64,000 nucleotides of DNA from Thamnidium elegans. Its lineage: Eukaryota; Mucoromycota; Mucoromycetes; Mucorales; Mucoraceae. The stretch lies in contig JAIXMG010000001.1 of the NCBI GenBank assembly GCA_025201345.1, positions 744,001-808,000 of the forward strand, given 5' to 3'. Positions 58,054-64,000 of this stretch are shown one piece after another. Made by a program: the position numbers and the translations under genes. Within the stretch, counting starts at the first letter, position 1; each line of letters opens with the position of its first letter. Below the pieces are notes generated by a model. It saw only the letters and a program-made list of their open reading frames with translations. It was not told the DNA's origin and ran no database searches.

Positions 58054-59051
58054 TTAGTCAGAAGAATTAGCAAAAGGAGTATCTCTTTTTAACTTTTGAA
58101 GTTCAATTTCTAGTCGTAATTGCTCCAATTTCATCTCTTGCATACGTTCCTGATGATCCATTTTTTTAAGTTCAAGTTCCAATTCCATAACTTTAACTTT
58201 TCTCTCATCTGTGATACCTTCTGTCATACGGTATATGCAACTGGAGAAAAAAAAAAGAGTTTTTTCTTTTAGTATAACCTGTCTTGTCACTATCATTTTT
58301 TGTGTTACTTACTTGTTATCAATAATACTGTTGCTACTACTACTGCTGCTACCGTTATTTATTGGTATTGTCTTTCTTGCTTTAATCTTTTTCATATTGT
58401 AAGCTACACTTGGATGCAAATTTCTTTTACTGTTGATTACTGTAGTTTCCAAAGTTGGAGAACAAGGTTCGTTTGTCATGTGAATTGGTTCAGGTTTCAT
58501 GATGGTATTATGGTTGACTTCGTTACTTTGGTTATTATTAATACCTGTAGATGCGGCAGGGGCAATACCTGGTTGTACAACAGGGGAATTGGTTGATGTG
58601 AATATAGGTTTACAGCGATCATAATATGGAAACTCTTTAAACATTTTTTCTAATATAATGTGTATGTATATTAGGTAACCTCATTATATTTTATCGTATG
58701 TTTCTTTTATGTTATACCTCGAATATGAAGAATAGCCGATTCATCTTGTTCAACTTGAGGAGATGTCAACTGTTGATCCCAAATCTTGAAACGGGATTCT
58801 AACCAACGTACTTTAAATTTAATAGCTTCATGATACATGCCATTTTTAAATACTTGTTCAGCTACTCGCTTTGAAAAACCAGACTTGTTTTCTTTCCACC
58901 TTTCATAGTTTCCTGGACATTCTAAATCACTTAGTAAACAACCAACGTCATCTTCTTTCCATTGTACGTAACGTCTTGCTGGTTCAGGAGTTGTACCTGC
59001 TGCTGTTAAACCCGGTTCTGTACTCTCTTTAATAAAGGAGTGTAAAGACAT
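58054..59051 (-). CDS. Myb/SANT-like DNA-binding protein with C-terminal coiled coil, three exons
   Basis: Exons 58718-59051, 58313-58649 and 58054-58240 join to 285 aa with GT-AG introns of 68 and 72 nt. Residues about 28-95 (YVQWKEDDVGCLLSDLECPG, YERWKENKSGFSKRVAEQVF, then KVRWLESRFKIWDQQL) show the spaced tryptophans of a Myb/SANT-like trihelix fold of the kind found in fungal transcription factors and in transposon-derived proteins. The middle is Pro/Ser/Asn-rich and disordered, with a short basic run (KKIKARK) that could be an NLS. The C-terminus is a long Glu/Lys/Leu heptad helix (KVKVMELELELKKMDHQERM onward), a coiled coil for dimerisation. Nuclear sequence-specific binding is inferred; targets unknown. 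Confidence 0.78.
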
Positions 59052-59661
59052 TTTTTTTTTTTGTAAAGAAAAAAGAAAAATAAAAAAAAGGTTTTTTCTT
59101 AAAAAAAAAAAATGATATAACTTTTTTTATCCAATCAATGGAAATTCTCGGCTGTATTATTACATGAGAGGAGAATTTCAACCCTTAAAAGATCTAGATT
59201 TCGTAATACACACAACAACAAGAATTATTTTAACTCCCCCAAAAATGTATTTTTATAACTTTTTCCCCTTGAAAATGATTGATACACGTGTAATAAAAAA
59301 GCATAAAAAATAAGTCCGATTTTTTTATATATGTACTTTTATATATATCTTGCAGCAAAAAAAAAAAAGGGAAATAATACACGCGTTATATCGCGTCCTG
59401 TTTTATTTTCTTATCAAAGGAATACCTTTCAGCAGTGTCAACTGCGTCAGATGACGTAAATGTGTATTAAGTTGTCGATCACTTCACTTTAAAGTAACGA
59501 TAAATTTATATCTTAGCAACAAAAAGAATGTTCTTTTGTGTGTATAATGCAGGTTATTAGGTTGTTTTTTTTGCAGTAGGGGTCTACCTTTATGAATGAA
59601 ATATTCGTTATCCTTTAGTTATACGACTAGGGCATTAAATTCTCAAGGGGCCTAAAATTTC

Positions 59662-59694
<33 letters not shown>

Positions 59695-59898
59695 AAACGT
59701 AATTTGATAATTACTTGCGTTTATCGTTAGTGTATACACTTAGTAACGCCTATAAAGTAATACTTCTTACAAGTTTTTAAAAGTGTAGTGAATTCGTGAA
59801 ACTTTTCACGCGTGATTTTTTCGCCGCTTTAAAAAAAAATAAGAAATGCTGCTGCAAAAAGAAAAAATACCTTTTGCTTTTTTCTTAGCATACACAAC
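59052..59898. other. Intergenic between divergent genes
   Basis: About 850 bp between the Myb/SANT-like gene (-) and VPS25 (+), serving both promoters. A bZIP-like TGCGTCAGATGACGTAA block lies near 59444-59460, plus long T runs. No gene seen. Confidence 0.5.
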
Positions 59899-60735
59899 AT
59901 GACTAGTATCGATTTTCAATATCCAACCTTATTCGATTTCCCACCTTTTTTCACGTACGTTTTTTTTTTTTTAAAAAAAAAAGGAAAAAGAGTAGCAATA
60001 TAACTAAAAAAAAGGTCTTTCTTTTAGTCGGCAGATTACAGATTCAACATGGAAAAGTCAAGTGTCTCAGTGGGAAACGTTTATACTAGATTATACACGA
60101 CAAAAGCACTTGTTTCGTTTAGAGTTACATCACTCAACTAGTCCGGGAGGAATCGAGATATTCGAAAATAAAAAGATTAATCGTCGTCTGTCGTTCGAAA
60201 CTTTACAAGATATTATTGAAGAAATGACTCTCAAGGGTAAAAAAAATAAAATAAAAAAAAAAACGGTATACATAAAAAAAAGGGGGTACTTATATATAAT
60301 ATTTAGGTACGGCAGAGTGGGAAGGCGGTAGTAAAGGACCCAAGAGCGAGGCATTAATATACTGGCATACACCTGAAGAATGGGCAAACTTGATTTGGAA
60401 CTGGGTAAGTGAACATTTTAGATGCAGAGTAAATAGGGCAACTAATTGTACATGCATAGATTAACGAAACGGGACAAAATAACCAAATTGTGACATATTA
60501 TGAAATTGCTCATGGAGAATTAGCAGAAGGACAAGGTATATTTTAATGTAAAAATTAAATATTTACATGCAAAAAGATTAATTTTTTTTTCTTTTTTTTT
60601 ACTGTAGATTTTTTTGAAATAGATAAGACACTGTTAAACAAAGCATTACAAATTCTAGTTAAAAGAGGTAGTGCACAGATATTCAAAGGGACGGATGAAG
60701 ATAGTATGGGAGTAAAGTTTTTTGGATCTCAATAA
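59899..60735 (+). CDS. VPS25: ESCRT-II subunit VPS25, five exons
   Basis: Exons 59899-59954, 60028-60236, 60307-60404, 60460-60535 and 60608-60735 join to 188 aa; family length is about 175-200. The N-terminal FDFPPFFTRQ motif (which binds Vps36/Vps22) is split by intron 1. Two winged-helix domains follow: STWKSQVSQWETFILDYTRQ onward, with LSFETLQDIIEEM, and then EALIYWHTPEEWANLIWNWI, TYYEIAHGELAEGQDF. The end LLNKALQILVKRGSAQIFKG is the conserved second wing used to recruit ESCRT-III (Vps20). It works on endosomes in multivesicular-body sorting of ubiquitinated cargo. It converges with the aminopeptidase P gene, with only about 30 bp between stops. Confidence 0.95.
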
Positions 60736-60765
60736 TAATAATAAAATCTTTTTAATTAATCATAT

Positions 60766-62776
60766 TTATAATAATGGGCGAGTTTCCTTGGTTAACCAAG
60801 CAACAGCATCTTGATCGTTTGCAATTAAAGGAGATAATTTCTCGACACATTCAGTATGATAATCATTAATCCATTTCTTTTCGACAGGAGATAATACACT
60901 TTGGTCAATCAAGTTTAATCCAATAGGCGCCATAGTAACGTGCTCGAAGCCAAGGTAGTCACGGTCACCAAAGTTATGTGCGGTATTCATCTTTCGAATC
61001 ACCAACACGTTTTCAATACGGATACCGAACTTACCGTCTTCGTAGTAACCAGGTTCGTCTGTTACTGTCATGCCGGCAGCTAAAGGTGTGTTGTTGTAAG
61101 GTGCTCTTACTCCAATACCGTGAGGTCCTTCGTGTACGTTCAAGAATGAACCAACACCGTGTCCAGTACCGTGACGGTAATCAAGACCTAATTTCCAAAG
61201 AGGCATTCTGGCAAACGGATCCAGCAAGTAACCGGTAGTTCCTACAGGGAAAACAGCCATATCTAACGCAATATGCCCTTGCAAGACAGCAGTGAAGCAG
61301 GTCTTTTCGTACTCCGTAGGTGTTCCAAAATGAACTGTACGTGTGACATCCGTTGTACCGTCTTTATACTGAGCACCGGAATCGCATAAATAAATCTGGT
61401 TAGGGTCAATGAGCTTACAGTTTCCTCTTTCGGGCTCATAATGAATAATAGCACCGTTAGGACCGGTAGAAGAAATGGTAGGAAAAGAAAGCCCAACAAA
61501 GTCTTGCTGAGACGCACGTAATTTGGCAAGATGGTCTCCGGCTTCTACTTCATCTAGCTGTTTACCGGCCAACAGTTCCTTTTCAAGCCATGCGAAATAC
61601 TGAACAAGAGCTGCTCCGTCTCGGACATGACAGTCTCGCATACCCTTTAATTCAGTATCGTTCTTGATGGCTTTGGTGTCGTTAATAAATGATCGTTCGT
61701 CCATTACGTGATCGGATCCAACAGCAGTCTCAATAGCTAAACTGGTGTTACCGTCAATCAAGAACTTTTGGCTTGCAGAAACCAGTTGGGATTTTAAACC
61801 GGTCAAGTCTTGGAAGATGGCGTCGTAAGGCTTTAATTCAATACCTTGTAAATGCTGGCGCACACTATCAGTGAGTTTTTCGGGATTGATATACAAGGTG
61901 GCCTCAGTTTGTGTGACAATAGCATAAGCGTAAAATACAGGATTGCAGTCAACGTCCGAACCTCGCAAGTTAAACAACCAGGCGATTTCGTCTAATGCAG
62001 ATACAATTACGCCAAATTGGTTCTTGGCGCGAAGATGCTGGCGCACCTTTTCTAATTTATCTTGATGTGACTCACCGGCAAATTCAAGCGGATGCACAAA
62101 CACTTTATCATGAGGCGTAGAAGGTCGTTGAGATCCCCAGGCCATGTCTACCAAGTTGCGGTGGACTGGAACTAGTGTGGAGTTGACAGTGTCTAAACGG
62201 GATTGAAGGTCGTGTGCGTCAGCGACAGTGGTAAGTGTTGCGTCTAAGCCAATACGAGAACCTGCAGGAAGTCTCTGTATGAAAAAGGAGTGTGTTACAA
62301 AAAGGGAATATACACAGCGGATATTAACTTACGTTGACAATATAGTCTTGCCAAGTAGGGACACCGGGAAGTCCTTGCTTCATTAGAGTCCAGTTTTCGT
62401 CCAACTGCTCGGTTGCTTGTAAAAAGTATCGACCATCAGTAAATAAACAAGCTTCGTGTTTAGTGACGATGGCAAATCCGGCGGAGCCACTGAATCCTGA
62501 AATCCATTGTCTTCTTAAATCACATTCGGCACCATATTCACTCTGTATTTTTTTTCGTTAGTGAGGTTAGTTAAGGAAGTGTGTGTTCATAGTACTTTAC
62601 TTGATGAGCGTCTTCAGAAGGAATAAGGCTATATGTATGAAAAATAGCTTAGTAAAAAAAAAAAAAAAACGGGTTTTCATGAGAGAAGGTTTACTTTACA
62701 ATACGTCTACTTTAGGTTCTTCGGTATCAAATAAGGCTCGAAGAGCTTTTAAACGTTCTCCAGTGTGTACAGTCAT
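60766..62776 (-). CDS. XPNPEP1: Xaa-Pro aminopeptidase (aminopeptidase P, XPNPEP1 type), four exons
   Basis: Exons 62700-62776, 62601-62628, 62333-62542 and 60766-62274 join to 607 aa, typical for cytosolic APP1. It removes an N-terminal residue preceding proline, using two Mn ions. N-terminal creatinase-like domains show [42 protein letters not shown]. The C-terminal pita-bread domain has the five metal ligands in exact family spacing: D403 and D414 ([14 protein letters not shown]), H477 ([19 protein letters not shown]), E512 (DEPGYYEDG) and E526 (GIRIENV). The 28-nt second exon was fixed by frame and the [12 protein letters not shown] motif; exon 1 then ends in phase 2. No signal peptide. 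Confidence 0.95.
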
Positions 62777-62979
62777 GATAAATTAAAAAGAAAAAGTATA
62801 AACACGAAAAAAAAAAATAGCTTGCTTTTGACACGTACAAAGCGGAGAGAAAAAAAAAAGGAGATCACAAGCTTTTTTTTTTCTCAAAGAGGGTTTTAAC
62901 CCAATGAAAATACGCGTATTTTATACCAGAAATAGATATTTTTTATATACAATAATTGAAGAGAGAGGGGAGGAGATAT
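62777..62979. other. Short intergenic, promoter of aminopeptidase P
   Basis: About 200 bp between the SIN3 stop and the aminopeptidase P start; both genes are on the minus strand. A/T tracts only. Confidence 0.5.
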
Positions 62980-64000
62980 TTACTTTGGAAGATTGTAAAG
63001 AGCACGGGCTTTTTCCTCCAATTCAGTTTGATCCTTTCCTTTATCCAACCATAACTTGAAGGTATTATTATTACTTGTTGATGTATTGGTATTTTTCTTT
63101 TTACGATAATATACATCTTCTGTACCCACAACATAAAACATGTGATACGTGTTGTGGCATATTTTGTATTGCAGTTCCGAGACATGAACAATATCTTGCT
63201 TATTACCCACAGATAAATTTCTACAAATAATAATATGAATAACTTGGTGCGCGCGCGTGTAATATATATTTACCTTTTCAAATACTGTTTGGCCATGTCT
63301 TTTCGATTCACACCTGGTGTTTCATGCTCCCAATCAATAAAGTTGGAAACATAATTGGTATAACTTTCAGAATCGTTTAATTCAAACGTCTCGTCTTCTT
63401 TTCCTAGTAACTGAATCGCTAGTGTTCTTGTATATGTATCAAACGCTAAATTATATACGTTGTCTTGGTCTCCTAATGCCTCCGTCACTTCTAAGCGATA
63501 CGCTTGGGTTAATTCGTGTGATCCCTTTTCGTGTTCGTGGTTCTTTTTAAAGAATGATAGCAGTTCCTGAGCCTTTGGTTCTGTTACGATTAGATGAAGC
63601 TAGAAAAAAAAAAAAAAGTTCAGTTCTTGAAAAAAAAAAAAATAACATTTTCTTCTTCTTTTTTTACCTGGCGCATAATAGATAACATCAACTTGTCAAT
63701 GGTAAACATAATATAAGCCTTTGTGCCAAATATATATCTAGCGCACTCTTCAAACACATGCTGGTCTAATTCGTCATCAAAGAATCGATCGATAAGTTTA
63801 AGAAGTGCATTATAGTAACCTGATTTGAAATCCATTTCAATTGCTAGTACAAAAGAAAAAAAGAAACTTTTGTTTAGTACACCATTTTTTCATATTTATT
63901 TAAACTTACAGTTAAAGGTAGCAGTAGTAACATCTAGTTCAAGCGCTGCCTTGTTTGCTGATTTTGTCTTTTCAGGGTCGATTCTATATTGTCTGTCCAG
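62980..64000 (-). CDS. SIN3: SIN3 transcriptional co-repressor, C-terminal part (runs off the window)
   Basis: Partial: the 5' part lies beyond base 64000. Exons 63910-64000 (incomplete), 63668-63843, 63274-63599 and 62980-63220 join in frame to about 277 aa. The run ECARYIFGTKAYIMFTIDKL followed by LMLSIMRQLHLIV is the hallmark of the Sin3 C-terminal domain, and the SYTNYVSNFIDWEH, FYVVGTEDVYYRKKK and LWLDKGKDQTE segments follow the same order as in Sin3 proteins. Sin3 scaffolds the Rpd3/HDAC1 histone-deacetylase complex in the nucleus. The paired amphipathic helices and HDAC-interaction domain are expected off the right edge. An Asn/Thr/Ser-rich insertion (NTNTSTSNNN) in the last exon is lineage-specific. 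Confidence 0.88.

Overview
The window looks like nuclear DNA of a zygomycete-type fungus, most likely a mucoralean (Mucoromycota). The DNA is strongly AT-rich with very many A/T homopolymers. Genes carry short introns (about 45-140 nt), and the proteins are typically fungal: an H2A ending in SQEL, an H3.3-like single H3, Kre9-like and other small secreted proteins, alpha-arrestins, CWC15, a SIN3 C-terminus and a midasin. Species cannot be fixed from sequence alone. Exon coordinates below were worked out by hand from splice signals and reading-frame continuity.

Layout. 0.2-13 kb: a Ser-rich membrane-associated protein of unknown function (-), a two-exon C2H2 zinc-finger protein (+), an NADPH:quinone reductase (-), a SUN-domain nuclear-envelope protein (-), a small type I membrane protein (-), a four-exon ribokinase (-) and a small secreted protein (-). 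These are separated by long tract-rich intergenic DNA holding at least one zinc-finger relic. 15.2-21.2 kb: a full-length Ty3/Gypsy LTR retrotransposon (-). Its 510-bp LTRs appear identical, it is flanked by a TAAA duplication, and it sits 9 bp upstream of a tRNA-Leu(CAA) gene. 22-23 kb: a Cys-containing secreted protein. 23.1-39.5 kb: one giant gene, MDN1/REA1 (midasin, about 5,340 aa, six exons). 40-45.2 kb: two arrestin-fold paralogues (-). 45.4-49.5 kb: CWC15 (-), a TMEM164-family acyltransferase (-) and an RBM5/10-like splicing factor (+). 49.9-56.7 kb: a complete core-histone cluster of three divergent pairs, H2B/H2A, H3/H4 and H2A/H2B. 57-64 kb: ribosomal protein uL15 (-), a Myb/SANT-like protein (-), ESCRT-II VPS25 (+), aminopeptidase P (-) and the 3' end of SIN3 (-, truncated by the window edge).

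How parts relate. Most genes are ordinary housekeeping genes without functional clustering. The exceptions are the histone block, whose three shared divergent promoters suggest joint S-phase control, and the arrestin pair, a local duplication. MDN1 and uL15 both serve 60S ribosome biogenesis, and CWC15 and the RBM protein both serve splicing, but they are not neighbours in any operon-like sense.

The most interesting material is the retrotransposon. It inserted at a tRNA gene; its pol frame runs through the polypurine tract and 205 nt into the 3' LTR; it has a candidate -1 frameshift heptamer at gag/pol; and it carries a one-base disruption in an A8 run despite the apparently identical LTRs. 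Next is the histone cluster, with an ATCACGTA octamer in all three spacers and a 228-nt identical tract between H2B copies that points to gene conversion.
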